64,000 nucleotides of DNA from Actinomadura rifamycini DSM 43936 (GTDB lineage Bacteria > Actinomycetota > Actinomycetes > Streptosporangiales > Streptosporangiaceae). The notes beneath the pieces are model-generated. The model was given only the letters and a program-made list of their open reading frames with translations, was not told the DNA's origin and did not search any database. Below are positions 50,706-59,349 of the stretch, one piece after another. Where the stretch lies: contig NZ_AULB01000011.1 of assembly GCF_000425065.1 (NCBI RefSeq), positions 124,001 through 188,000 on the forward strand, in the 5' to 3' direction. The number at the start of each line of letters is the position of its first letter. Position 1 is the first letter of the stretch. Both the position numbers and the translations under genes were made by a program.

Positions 50706-52739
50706 TCAAACGAGCTGTTCGATGAGGACGCGGCAGATCCGCTGCAATTCCTCATCGTCGTCGATGCTGCCGAATCTGCCGCGGCGCTCCGGCCGGAGCA
50801 GCTCGGCCCGAAGCTGAGGCACGGCAGGGACTGCGGCGTCACCCATCCGCTCCAGGCAGGCGACGACCTCGTTGGCGGTGAAAGGGTTCTGCCCCCAGGC
50901 TTGCAGAAGAGTGTCCAGCACCACCGGCGCCTCCGGAACGCCGCCGATTTCCCACAGAGCGTTCGCGCAGGAGACCCGGTTCCACTCGTCGCCGTCGGCC
51001 AGCAGGTCCCGCAGCCGGGGGAGTGCTTCCCGCGCGTGAGGGCCGATCCCGGCGAGCACGTCGGTCGCCTTACCGATCCCGACGGCGCGGTCGTCCAGCA
51101 GACCGAGCGCCGGCCGGACGACTTCGTCCGGATCCCCGCCGATGGCCCACAGCGCGGCGACGGCGGCGGGACGCGCGGCGCCGTGCGCGATCAGCGGCCG
51201 GATCGTCCGCAGCGCGGGAGCCGCGGACGGGCCGAACGCCGCGAGCGCGTCGAGGGCCGAGCTCGCGATCGACCACAGCTCACGAGCCACCGCCGCGTCG
51301 AGGGTCTCAGCGATCGCCTCGACGGCGCCGTCGGCGAGTCCGACCAGGGCGGACAGAGCGGAGCGCGCACTCATGTCGACCGCGTAGTGGGCGAGGTCGA
51401 GACTCCTCAAGTGGTCGCACACGAGGGGGACCAGCCGCTCAGCGGCCTGCGGCAGCCTCCCGGCGACCTGCACCGCCCGCCAGCCGTCCTCTCCGCCGTC
51501 CAGCGCCGCGACGAGGCTCGGCACCGCCCGCACATCACCGAGACGAGCCAGCGCTTGGACGGCCTCCTGATGGCCCCTGCGCACGTGCGGCCGAGCCGAG
51601 CACCAGCCGTCCGGTCCCCCGACGTACGCCGCCAGAGCCTCCCGAGCGGGTTCCGCGATCGCATGGCAGGAGTTCAACGCGGCCGCCGCCTCCGCGGCGA
51701 CCTGGGGGTGGGACGCGCCGAGGTGCTCGGCGACGAGCATGACGAGCCGCGCGTGGTCTCCGCGCCAGCCCGCCATGAGCTCCCTGCTCATCCGGATGGC
51801 GTCCAGGCGGGCCCCGGGATCGCGGCTGCGCAGTTGCTCGGCCAGAAGCGTCGTGCGCGCCGGAACCCTCTCCGCCAAGGTTCCGTGGAAGGTCCGCAGC
51901 AGATCCGTCGTGGGCGAGTGGACCGAACGATGCCGTTCGAGGTCCTCGAAGGCGGCGACGATCTGCGGCGGCCCGTCGCCGGGAACCGCCGGTCGAGGCG
52001 GGGAGCCCCACGCTTCCTCCGCCCCACCGACATCCGCTTCCCGCAACAGCTCGATCGCGGCCGCGACGGTGCCCTCGTCCACCTGCCCGGGCGCGCAGCG
52101 AGCCCGCTGGACCACGGCCGCGAGCCTGGTCTCGGGGACCGCGTGCGGATCGGCGGCCAGCGCCGCGAACCACGCCGTCGCCTCCTCCGCGTGCTCCGGC
52201 AGGCGAAGGGCCAGGTTCGCCATCGCTTCGACGATCAGCGACTGCACGACGAAGCTCGGCTCGTCCGCCATCCGACCGCGCAGGACCTCCGAGGCCCGGG
52301 CGACGTCGTCGACGAACAGCCCGAGCCCCGGCACCGCGGCCCGGCGCACGCGAACGTCGGGATCGCACGCGAACCCCACGAACGTCTCCGCGCGGCCACG
52401 CACCACCCTCGCGGCCCCAGCGAAATCGATGTGGCCGACATACTCCACGTCACCGCGCCCAACGGCTTCCGACCCGATGCTCACCAGCAACTCGACGACG
52501 TCGTCCCGTCCAGGCGTCGCGGTGTCGTCGGCCAGCTCGAAGAGAAACGGCAGACTCGCCACCGTGCAGGCATACACATCGCCCTGGTGATGAACCGCGC
52601 CGTAGAACCTGCTGAGAGCTCTATCCCGCTCCTCCTCATCCGAAGAGCGCAGCGCCAGCAAAAGCCCCGGAACTTCCTCGGCCGAGCCGTACGCATGCAC
52701 CATCGACGACCAGTCGATGTCATGAAGTCCACTGAACAT
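50706..52739 (-). CDS. Large HEAT-repeat protein
   Basis: The 677-aa protein is made of paired amphipathic helices with repeated A-A-V/L-P-x-L-x-x-L and D-P-x-V-R-x-A patterns, for example D-P-D-V-R-V-R-R-A-A-V-P-G-L near the N-terminus and A-L-P-R-L-R-D-L-L-A-D-G-D-E-W-N-R-V near the C-terminus. HEAT solenoids are scaffolds for protein binding. ATG 52739 has GGCAGG nine bases upstream; 52748 and 52796 are in-frame alternatives. It diverges from a TPR-like protein gene with an 86-base gap. Confidence 0.82.
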   Translation of the reverse strand: MFSGLHDIDWSSMVHAYGSAEEVPGLLLALRSSDEEERDRALSRFYGAVHHQGDVYACTVASLPFLFELADDTATPGRDDVVELLVSIGSEAVGRGDVEYVGHIDFAGAARVVRGRAETFVGFACDPDVRVRRAAVPGLGLFVDDVARASEVLRGRMADEPSFVVQSLIVEAMANLALRLPEHAEEATAWFAALAADPHAVPETRLAAVVQRARCAPGQVDEGTVAAAIELLREADVGGAEEAWGSPPRPAVPGDGPPQIVAAFEDLERHRSVHSPTTDLLRTFHGTLAERVPARTTLLAEQLRSRDPGARLDAIRMSRELMAGWRGDHARLVMLVAEHLGASHPQVAAEAAAALNSCHAIAEPAREALAAYVGGPDGWCSARPHVRRGHQEAVQALARLGDVRAVPSLVAALDGGEDGWRAVQVAGRLPQAAERLVPLVCDHLRSLDLAHYAVDMSARSALSALVGLADGAVEAIAETLDAAVARELWSIASSALDALAAFGPSAAPALRTIRPLIAHGAARPAAVAALWAIGGDPDEVVRPALGLLDDRAVGIGKATDVLAGIGPHAREALPRLRDLLADGDEWNRVSCANALWEIGGVPEAPVVLDTLLQAWGQNPFTANEVVACLERMGDAAVPAVPQLRAELLRPERRGRFGSIDDDEELQRICRVLIEQLV

Positions 52740-52825
52740 ACGCCGCATCCTGCCCACCCCCACCGACACACGGCCCCTCGAGAAGCAATCACTCACCGGA
52801 CGAGACGGGGCTAGGGTCCCCTACC

Positions 52826-54172
52826 GTGGACGCCGCTGATCTCGATTACCGGGCCAGAACACTTTCCGGCTGCATTCCTTCGTATGTGGTCTCGCGGCTC
52901 GTCGAGTTGGGCCATACCGATGAGGTGGAGTTCCAGGCCGGTCGCGGGGAGTGGTTCTGCGCTCGTGAACAGGCCCGGCTGCTCGCCGAACGGGGGCGGC
53001 GGGCGGCGGCGCTGGAGGTGCTGGCCCCGTATGTCGCCACCGGGTGGTGGACGGCCGTCGAGGCGGTGGCGGGGATGCTGGAGGAGTGGGGCAGGAGCGA
53101 CGAGGCCATCGCGTTGGCCCGCCCGCACGCGGAGGCGGGGAAGCGGTCGGCGCTGAGGTTCTTCGCGCTCCTGCTCGCCCGGCACGGCAAGGGCGATGAG
53201 GCATTCGACCTGCTGCGCCCGCACGTCGGGGACGGGTGGCTGGCCGCCGCCCTGGTCGACATCGCCGGAGGCGCGGGCCGGGACGACGACGCCGCCACAC
53301 TCCTGACCGCCCGTATCGAGGAGCCGCGGACCTGCGACGACCCGACGTACCGCCGCCGCGTCATCGAACCCTCCAACGCCGTCGACCTGCTCGCGGCGAT
53401 CCGTGAACGCCAGGGCCGCGTCGACGAGGCGATCGACCTGCTGCGCACCCGGGAAACCACCTCGGTCAACGATCGGGACCAGCTTGCGGACCTGCTGGCC
53501 CGGCAGGACCGGATCGAGGAACTGCGTGCGTACGCGGCGGTCGAGTCTCTCGGGACCGCCGCGCAGTGTCTTGCGGAGGTGCTGGAGGAGCGTGGTGACG
53601 TGGAGGGCGCGATCGCGGTGTACCGGCAGCCGGGAGGTTCACTTTTCCGCAGGAACCACGGGGCCGTTCGTCTCGCGGAGCTGCTGGTGCGGCACGGGCG
53701 GGGCGACGAGGCGACGGACGTGCTGCGCTCGCTCGCGGACGCCTCCGGTGGTGCGGAGGACTGGATCATCGACATGCTGTGCACGCACTATGCCGACCAG
53801 GGCCGCCCCGAGGACGGACTGGCCTACCTCGACACCCTCAAGGAGCGCGACGGCGAAGAGGGCTGGGAGTTCTTCCGGATAAGGCTCCCCTTGCTGGTCG
53901 CGTGCGGCCGCCGCGACGAGGCGATCGACCTGGCGATGGCGCATCCCGAGCACGACACCTGGGCCATCGCCGAGCTGCTGGCCGACGCCGGACGCACCGA
54001 GGAGGCCATCGCCCTCCTCGAACCGGACGAAGATGTCGTCGGGCCCGTCCTGGCCTGGCACTTCATCGATCTCGGCCGTGTGAAGGACGCCGTAGCGCTC
54101 CTCCAGCGGCCCAAACCGACGCCGTCCACGCTGCCGCAGGACGACCTCACAGCACGGGGCACCTCACCATGA
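52826..54172 (+). CDS. TPR-like helical-repeat protein
   Basis: About 448 aa from GTG 52826, made of repeats with the pattern L-L-A-R-x-G-R-x-D-E-A-I-D-L-L, seen for example at G-R-S-D-E-A-I-A-L-A, G-R-V-D-E-A-I-D-L-L and G-R-R-D-E-A-I-D-L-A. Such proteins are a common Streptomyces/Actinomadura group of unknown function. Together with the divergent HEAT protein it forms a pair of solenoid proteins. Confidence 0.8.
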   Translation: MDAADLDYRARTLSGCIPSYVVSRLVELGHTDEVEFQAGRGEWFCAREQARLLAERGRRAAALEVLAPYVATGWWTAVEAVAGMLEEWGRSDEAIALARPHAEAGKRSALRFFALLLARHGKGDEAFDLLRPHVGDGWLAAALVDIAGGAGRDDDAATLLTARIEEPRTCDDPTYRRRVIEPSNAVDLLAAIRERQGRVDEAIDLLRTRETTSVNDRDQLADLLARQDRIEELRAYAAVESLGTAAQCLAEVLEERGDVEGAIAVYRQPGGSLFRRNHGAVRLAELLVRHGRGDEATDVLRSLADASGGAEDWIIDMLCTHYADQGRPEDGLAYLDTLKERDGEEGWEFFRIRLPLLVACGRRDEAIDLAMAHPEHDTWAIAELLADAGRTEEAIALLEPDEDVVGPVLAWHFIDLGRVKDAVALLQRPKPTPSTLPQDDLTARGTSP

Positions 54173-54189
54173 ATCTCGTCCCATCGGGC

Positions 54190-54385
54190 TCATCCCGGCG
54201 CGGGCTTGTCAGGGTCGAACCGGAAGACCTGCCCGCCCCCGGTGGGCTCGCAGGGGAGCTGCTGGATTGCGGAGCCCTCGCCGGTCGAGCCGTCCGGGAC
54301 GCCTAGGCACAGGCCACTGTGCACCGGGCGCAGCCGGAAGCCGCGGGTCGGGGCCGAGACCCGCTCCAGGCGATGCCCGGTAGCC
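54190..54385 (-). pseudogene. Ricin-type beta-trefoil lectin fragment
   Basis: Reading from about 54385 to the stop at 54190 gives F-R-L-R-P-V-H-S-G-L-C-L-G-V-P, then S-A-I-Q-Q-L-P-C and G-G-G-Q-V-F-R-F-D, the C-x-x-x and Q-x-W-like pattern of one ricin B subdomain. No start codon or full domain is present; it abuts in another frame the broken ABC transporter fragment. It is best read as the tail of a lost gene joined by deletion. Confidence 0.6.
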
Positions 54386-54554
54386 GCCTTCCTAGCGTCT
54401 TGGTCAGCCAGGCGACCACGACGGGCGTTCCCCCGGCGGCCAGACCGTCCGCGACGCACAGCGCGACATGCGTGGGAGCGGCGCGCACGGCGAGGAGAAG
54501 GGCGGCCGGGGCGTCGCGGAACTCCGCCCGCAGTCTCCGCAGGCGGCCGGTCAT
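54386..54554 (-). pseudogene. N-terminal fragment of an ABC transporter permease/ATPase
   Basis: ATG at 54554 overlaps the stop of the TlpA-like gene (ATGA). The peptide M-T-G-R-L-R-R-L-R-A-E-F then A-T-H-V-A-L-C-V-A and T-P-V-V-V-A-W-L-T-K-T-L resembles the first membrane helix of an exporter-type ABC protein. The pattern stops after about 55 residues, where a ricin-lectin segment begins in another frame. The remainder, several hundred residues, is missing. Confidence 0.55.
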
Positions 54555-54913
54555 GCCGGGACGGCGTCCGGCAGGTCTGTGATCACCTGCGCGGTCGCGG
54601 CGAGCCGTTCGCGGGACTCCTCGACGTCCTCGGCCGGCCCGTTCACGACGGCGAGGACATGCTCGCGGCCGCCGGGGAAGGCCGCCGCGTAGCGCACGAA
54701 CTCGGGCAGCGATTCGCGTGACACCGTCCGGCCGTCGGTGGTCGTGGCGCTGAACGGGGCGGGCACGTCGCCCATGTTCGGCCTGGGGCGGCGCCGTTCG
54801 TCGTTCAGCAGCCAGGTGTGCTCGCGAAGCCGCCGGACGACTCCCAGCGTGAAGACCAGATTCACGCCGCACACCAGTGCCAGGACCACCACCTGGGTGA
54901 TGAGAAAGGGCAT
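54551..54913 (-). CDS. TlpA/thioredoxin-fold protein lacking the CxxC active site
   Basis: The 120-aa protein has an N-terminal membrane anchor (L-I-T-Q-V-V-V-L-A-L-V-C-G-V-N-L-V-F) and F-S-A-T-T-T-D-G-R-T-V-S-R-E-S-L followed directly by P-E-F-V-R-Y-A-A-A-F-P-G-G-R-E. In TlpA/MauD-like proteins a C-x-x-C motif lies between these parts, so about 15-20 residues seem deleted in frame. ATG 54913 has AAGGAGGT just upstream. Since the next two genes are also broken, this is probably a decaying operon. Confidence 0.6.
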   Translation of the reverse strand: MPFLITQVVVLALVCGVNLVFTLGVVRRLREHTWLLNDERRRPRPNMGDVPAPFSATTTDGRTVSRESLPEFVRYAAAFPGGREHVLAVVNGPAEDVEESRERLAATAQVITDLPDAVPA

Positions 54914-55430
54914 TGCGGACCTCCTTGCTATGGGGTTCGCTCAGCGGGACGCAGCCGCAGCACAAATCAGCCTCCCACCTTCGGCGAGGCTCGACAGGCT
55001 TGATGGCTCGGAGACAAGCGTCGCCAGCACGTGTCCACAATGCGGCGGCGTTCTCGCAGGCTCCGACAGCGCCATCGGACTAACGGCAACAAGGCCCAGG
55101 GCGACGGCCACCTCGCGCTTTCTGCGAATATCTTTGCTGGGCTCGTCGCGATCCGGCGCTGTCCGAAACGGGCTGTGGCGCGGACGGCGGTCCTCCGCCC
55201 GGCGGACGAGACGGACCTCAGCAGGGCCTTCGCTCTGCTGAGCGGAGAACTAGCGGTTGCGGGACGGCTCACATGGCAGTCACCATGCGTGGCGTCATGG
55301 ACCCCACACTCGGTCGGAGCGAGTGAACACCGCTGCTCGCGGACGTTGAACCTGAGGCGCATCCGGTGCCGTGTGAACCGGGGGCGGTGAGGACGCTCTG
55401 ATTCGCTCACGAGCGGCTAACGGACGATCA
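54914..55430. other. 517-base gap upstream of the decayed TlpA-like gene
   Basis: No gene can be supported on either strand. Minus-strand frames contain short hydrophobic pieces that might be the remnant of a MauE/DoxX-type membrane gene, a usual partner of TlpA genes, but the evidence is too thin to call it. Confidence 0.35.
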
Positions 55431-55433
55431 AGA

Positions 55434-55464
55434 AGGCCGGTCCTCCGTGGTGGAGAACCGGCCT
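55434..55464 (-). terminator. Terminator following tRNA-Pro
   Basis: On the minus strand, GGCCGGTTCTCC pairs with GGAGGACCGGCC (one mismatch) around a short loop and is followed by TTCTT. It begins about 12 bases after the tRNA 3' end. Confidence 0.8.
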
Positions 55465-55474
55465 CTGAGCTCTG

Positions 55475-55548
55475 TCGGGACGGCGGGATTTGAACCCACG
55501 ACCCCTTGACCCCCAGTCAAGTGCGCTGCCAAACTGCGCTACGTCCCG
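55475..55548 (-). tRNA. tRNA-Pro (GGG)
   Basis: The 74-nt minus-strand RNA folds as a cloverleaf: acceptor stem CGGGACG/CGTCCCG with discriminator A, anticodon stem CTTGA/TCAAG with loop CTGGGGG and anticodon GGG, and TTCAAAT in the T loop. CCA is not encoded. It sits right before the SpoIIE gene promoter region. Confidence 0.96.
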
Positions 55549-55847
55549 GTGCCTGCCTGTCTCGGCGGGCGTTGATTACTCTAGCGCAGTCCGCGGGGTT
55601 GTGCGTACCGGGAATCCGAAGGCCGAGGGTGGCGGTGGGACGGCCTGGACGGTGCGGGGTGTGACGCGGGTCACTCGGTGGGGTAGGGGTTGGTCCCCGG
55701 AGGGTCACTGGAACGGGTGAAGTTCGGGCATCCAGGGAAAACCGGGTTAAAGATACGGGTAGGAGACCCGGAAAGGGACGAATAGTCCTTCGTTGGCGTA
55801 TGTAGCTTTTTTCTCTCGGGGCATGCCGTGCCGAACGGGGGAGTGGC

Positions 55848-57746
55848 TTGGCCGAAGCGGAGGGGCCGCGCGCGCCGGGGGTGCACGCGGCGGTGCCCGA
55901 CCTTGAGGACCTGCGGGGGGCCGCGCATGACCGCGCGATCCTGGCCGAGGCGCGGGTCGTGCTGGCGCGCAGGCTCGGGGTGCCGCCCGGGGAGGCGCTG
56001 CAGCACCTGATCTGGCTCGCGCGCGACCTGGACATGGAGCTCGCCGAGGCGGCGGCGCTGGTGGTCAAGGACGTCGGGGCCGGGGCGGCGGAGGCCGTCG
56101 CGGCGGCGCGGCGGGCGCCGCGGGCGGAGGTGGCGCGGACGCGGCGGGCGGTGGTGTCGGAGGCCGAGGACGTGCTGCGGCGGGTCACCGCGGAGGACAC
56201 CGGGGGCGATCGGGAGATCCTGGCCGGACTGCCGGACGATCCGGTCGCGCGGGCGGTGCTGGACGGCGCGCTGGACTCGGCGGCGCATCTCGTGCCGGTG
56301 CGGGGGCCCGAGGGGAATGTCGCGGACTTCCTGTACGCGCGGTTGAACGAGCAGGCGAGGGATCTGTTCGGCCGGGGCGCCGAGAAGCTGACGGGGCGGC
56401 GGCTGCTGCAGACGGATCCGGGTGCGGCCCTGACGGGGGTGTTCGAGGAGTACGTGGGGGTCCTCGACGGCGCGGGGACGCTGAAGCGCGATTCGATCAT
56501 GTACACGACGGCGCAGAGCGGGTTGTCGCGGACGTCGCGGATGAGCGTGCGGTGCGTCCGGGTGCCGACGGGGGTGTGCGTCGTCTGGCGCTACCACAGC
56601 AGGGAGGACCGGCTGGCGCGGCGGCTGGAGCGGGTGGAGCGGCTGGCGCAGCTGGGGTTCGGGGAGTGGGACCTGGTGACGGGCGAGGCGTCGTGGACGC
56701 CGCAGATGCTCGCGAACTACGGGGTGTCGCAGGACGAGGTGCCGCCGATGCCGCACGATCTGCCGAAGGTGGTGGCCGAGGACGATCTGCCGCTGGTGGA
56801 GGAGGCCCTGCAGACGCTGTTCTCGCGGCGGGAGCCGGTGGAGGCCGAGCACCGGGTGATCGGGGCGGACGGGCGGCCGCGGCACCTCTGGGTGTTCGCC
56901 GAGCCGGTCCTGGACGACGCGGGCCTGCCGGTGTCGGTGAACATCGTGTCGCAGGACATCACGCGGCGGCGGGGCGTGGAGCGGGCGCTGGCGGACACGC
57001 GGCGGCAGATGCTGAAGCAGCAGGCGCGGACGGCGCAGGAGCGGCGGGTCGCGGTGACGCTGCGGCGGGCGATCCTGCCGGACGAGAGCGAGCTGGAGCG
57101 GCTGCCGGGGGTGCGGATCGCGCTGCGCAGCCTCGCGGCGGAGAGCGCGGCGCGGATCGGCGGCGACTGGTTCGCGACGCGGGGGATGCCGGACGGACGG
57201 GGCCTGTTCGCGATCGGGGACGCGGCGGGGCACGGGCTGCCCGCGGCGGCGGCGATGGCCCGGACGCGGAACGGGCTGCTGGGGCTCGCGTTCACCGGGG
57301 AGCCGGCGGGCCGGCTGGTGGGCTGGCTGAACGAGCTGGTGGGGACGATGGACCCGCCCGCGACGGGCACCGCGATCGTGGGGCATTTCGACTCGGGCCG
57401 GGGCGTCATGGAGTGGACGTGCGCGGGGCATCCGCCGCCGATCCTCGTGCGGGGCGGGCGGGCGTGGCCGCTCGAGGTCGTCCGGGATCCGATGCTGGGT
57501 GCGATGCCGGGGTGGGAGTACACGACGATCAAGACTCCGCTGGTGCGGGGCGACATGGTCTTCCTGTACACCGACGGCCTGGTGGAGCGCCGGGACGCGG
57601 ATCTGGACGAGCGCATCGAGCGGCTCACGCGGATCCTGGAGGAGGGGTCGGGCCGTCCGGAGGTGGCGCTCGACGAGGTGCTGGCGCGGATGGAGCACGA
57701 CCGGGCGGCGGACGACACCACCCTGTTCGCGCTCCGGGTCGAGTGA
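55848..57746 (+). CDS. ANTAR-PAS-SpoIIE protein phosphatase (PP2C type)
   Basis: The 632-aa protein has an N-terminal ANTAR-like RNA-binding helix bundle (about 30-90: L-A-R-R-L-G-V-P-P-G-E-A-L-Q-H-L), one degenerate and one clearer PAS domain (about 130-250 and 265-385) and a SpoIIE phosphatase domain with R-I-G-G-D-W-F (G438-G439-D440), G-D-A-A-G-H-G (457-463) and A-D-D-T-T-L-F. It probably dephosphorylates an anti-anti-sigma factor after sensing a signal by PAS. The start is TTG 55848, with GGGGGAG five bases upstream. Confidence 0.88.
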   Translation: MAEAEGPRAPGVHAAVPDLEDLRGAAHDRAILAEARVVLARRLGVPPGEALQHLIWLARDLDMELAEAAALVVKDVGAGAAEAVAAARRAPRAEVARTRRAVVSEAEDVLRRVTAEDTGGDREILAGLPDDPVARAVLDGALDSAAHLVPVRGPEGNVADFLYARLNEQARDLFGRGAEKLTGRRLLQTDPGAALTGVFEEYVGVLDGAGTLKRDSIMYTTAQSGLSRTSRMSVRCVRVPTGVCVVWRYHSREDRLARRLERVERLAQLGFGEWDLVTGEASWTPQMLANYGVSQDEVPPMPHDLPKVVAEDDLPLVEEALQTLFSRREPVEAEHRVIGADGRPRHLWVFAEPVLDDAGLPVSVNIVSQDITRRRGVERALADTRRQMLKQQARTAQERRVAVTLRRAILPDESELERLPGVRIALRSLAAESAARIGGDWFATRGMPDGRGLFAIGDAAGHGLPAAAAMARTRNGLLGLAFTGEPAGRLVGWLNELVGTMDPPATGTAIVGHFDSGRGVMEWTCAGHPPPILVRGGRAWPLEVVRDPMLGAMPGWEYTTIKTPLVRGDMVFLYTDGLVERRDADLDERIERLTRILEEGSGRPEVALDEVLARMEHDRAADDTTLFALRVE

Positions 57747-58011
57747 CGGACGCCGCCTCTGACCTGCGTCGATGCGATGGTGTGACTTAGGGCACAGCCG
57801 AGGCGGCGGTGGGCGGCCCGGGGGGCGGTGCCGGGCCGCCGCGCCGGGCGTCTCGTCGATCTCCGGGGGCGCCGGACGGCGGTGCCCGGCAACCCCTGTG
57901 CGCCAAGGGTTCCGGGACCGCCGATAAAGATCGGGAAGAACGGCCCGCGGGTGAGCGTTGGGATGTCCTTGAAGGCCGCTTGACCAGGGAAAAGATCATT
58001 TTTGGCCTGGT

Positions 58012-58039
58012 TTGCTTTCTTTCTGAAGGTTGGTACCTT
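58012..58039 (+). promoter_or_regulatory. Putative promoter of ydaO leader 2
   Basis: TTGCTT (58012-58017) and TACCTT (58034-58039) are 16 bases apart, matching the promoter ahead of leader 1 in both hexamer core and spacing. The leader would be some 320 nt long. Confidence 0.5.
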
Positions 58040-58204
58040 CAACCCGAATCTCGCAGCGCGATCCACGCGTTGTACCGGCCGTGCCAGGGGCGCGGCCGCC
58101 GGTCGCGGAGCGGTCCACGCACGCGACGCGCGCCATGCACGCGCGCCCCTTCAAGAGCAGTCGCTCAGAGAAATCCGACAATCCAGCGCCGCACGCGCGG
58201 CGTG

Positions 58205-58337
58205 AAGGCCGAGTCCGCGCAGGTCCACGAGGGCCGCAGCGGAGCCGGGGACCCAAGTTTCTGGGGTGAATCGGCGCGTTTCGAGCGCGCCGTAGGGCTC
58301 TTCCATGCCCGAATCCGTCAGCTAACCCGGTAGGCGT
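58205..58337 (+). ncRNA. ydaO-yuaA (cyclic di-AMP) riboswitch 2
   Basis: It has GGCCGAGTCCGC, GGAGCCGGGGACCC, GGGGTGAATC, a GGCGCG/CGCGCC stem, GTAGGGC and CCCGAATCCGTCAGCTAAC followed by CCGGTAGGC. The 3' core is identical to that of riboswitch 1, while the variable stem differs but still pairs. It ends 25 bases before the CHAP protein ATG. Confidence 0.93.
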
Positions 58338-58362
58338 CATGGGAGACAAGGAGATTCCCTGC

Positions 58363-59187
58363 ATGACCGGTCGTTTCGATCGACTTACCGAGTCCGTGAA
58401 GCGCCTGAACCCCCAGTCCGCGGTCAAGCGGCTGGCCCCCGAACTCGCGATCAAGCGCGTGACCCCCGAGGACCGGGCCGTCGGCGTCGCCGTCGGCGCG
58501 GTGCTGGCCGGCGCCGTCGGGCTGTCGGTGTTCAACCCCATGGCGGGAGCGAGCGCGGCCACCGAGGCCGCGGGCCCGACCGTCGAGAAGGCCGCGGCCG
58601 TCACGAACACCGCGGCGGAGAGGGCCGAGCCGGCGTCGTCCTCGACGATGAGCCTGGCCGAGGCCAAGGCCGAGGGCTGGAAGGTCCCGCCGCGCGCCGT
58701 CGAGGCGTCCGAGGTGATCGACCTCGCCAAGGAGCAGGTCGGCATCGAGGAAGAGGGCCCGGGCAAGATGACCAAGTTCCACGAGTGGTGGACGTCGACG
58801 CCGCGCGCCGAGGCGGCCGCGAGCAGCGGCGGCTTCTCGGTGGACGCCTACAACGGCGCCGCGTGGTGCGACATGTTCGTGTCGTGGCTCAGCGCGGAGA
58901 CCGGTGTCAAGGGCATGGGCTGGGACGCCTACACCGTGTCGCACGCCAAGTGGTTCGAGGACCAGGGCCGCTGGGGCCAGAAGGCCAAGCCGGGCGCCAT
59001 CGTGTTCTTCGACTGGGGCGCCGGTTCGGACGGCTCCATCGGCGACATCGACCACGTCGGCATCGTCGAGAAGGACAACGGCGACGGCACCGTCAGCACC
59101 ATCGAGGGCAACAGCAACAACGCCGTCGAGGAAAGGGTCCGCGACAAGGGCCAGATCGTGGGCTACGGCTACCCCGAGTACGCCTGA
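58363..59187 (+). CDS. Secreted CHAP-domain peptidoglycan hydrolase
   Basis: The 274-aa protein has an N-terminal hydrophobic segment (about 38-65), a flexible Ala/Glu-rich linker and a C-terminal CHAP domain with C169 in A-A-W-C-D-M-F, H231 in I-D-H-V-G-I-V and E248/N250 in T-I-E-G-N. It should act as an amidase or endopeptidase on the cell wall. ATG 58363 has AAGGAG nine bases upstream; the ATG at 58339 abuts the riboswitch. Expression is likely lowered when c-di-AMP is high. Confidence 0.92.
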   Translation: MTGRFDRLTESVKRLNPQSAVKRLAPELAIKRVTPEDRAVGVAVGAVLAGAVGLSVFNPMAGASAATEAAGPTVEKAAAVTNTAAERAEPASSSTMSLAEAKAEGWKVPPRAVEASEVIDLAKEQVGIEEEGPGKMTKFHEWWTSTPRAEAAASSGGFSVDAYNGAAWCDMFVSWLSAETGVKGMGWDAYTVSHAKWFEDQGRWGQKAKPGAIVFFDWGAGSDGSIGDIDHVGIVEKDNGDGTVSTIEGNSNNAVEERVRDKGQIVGYGYPEYA

Positions 59188-59209
59188 TCGACCGGCACCG
59201 GCCGATCAC

Positions 59210-59240
59210 GAAGGCGCCCGGCGCTCCGCCGGGCGCCTTC
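59210..59240 (+). terminator. Terminator after the CHAP gene
   Basis: A perfect 14-bp stem (GAAGGCGCCCGGCG and its complement) with a 3-base loop CTC lies 22 bases after the stop. Confidence 0.88.
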
Positions 59241-59349
59241 GGCGTTCGCACGGTAATGCGAACCATTGACAGGCTTTGGCCGCGCTTGGACCTCCCTCCG
59301 CCGTTCCTGGAAAGGAATCCCTGGCACGCGGAGGAGCGGAGGGAGGCCC

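Larger units (their letters stand above)
57747..58362 (+). other. Leader region of the CHAP-domain gene
   Basis: This 616-base stretch contains no gene. It holds the promoter at 58012-58039, a long transcribed leader and the ydaO riboswitch described separately. The first 260 bases show nothing I can interpret. Confidence 0.6.

Noticed and set aside
55848..57790. Alternative plus-strand frame at 56552-57790 rich in Ala/Gly/Arg
   Set aside because: It lies wholly within the SpoIIE phosphatase gene and shows no domain.
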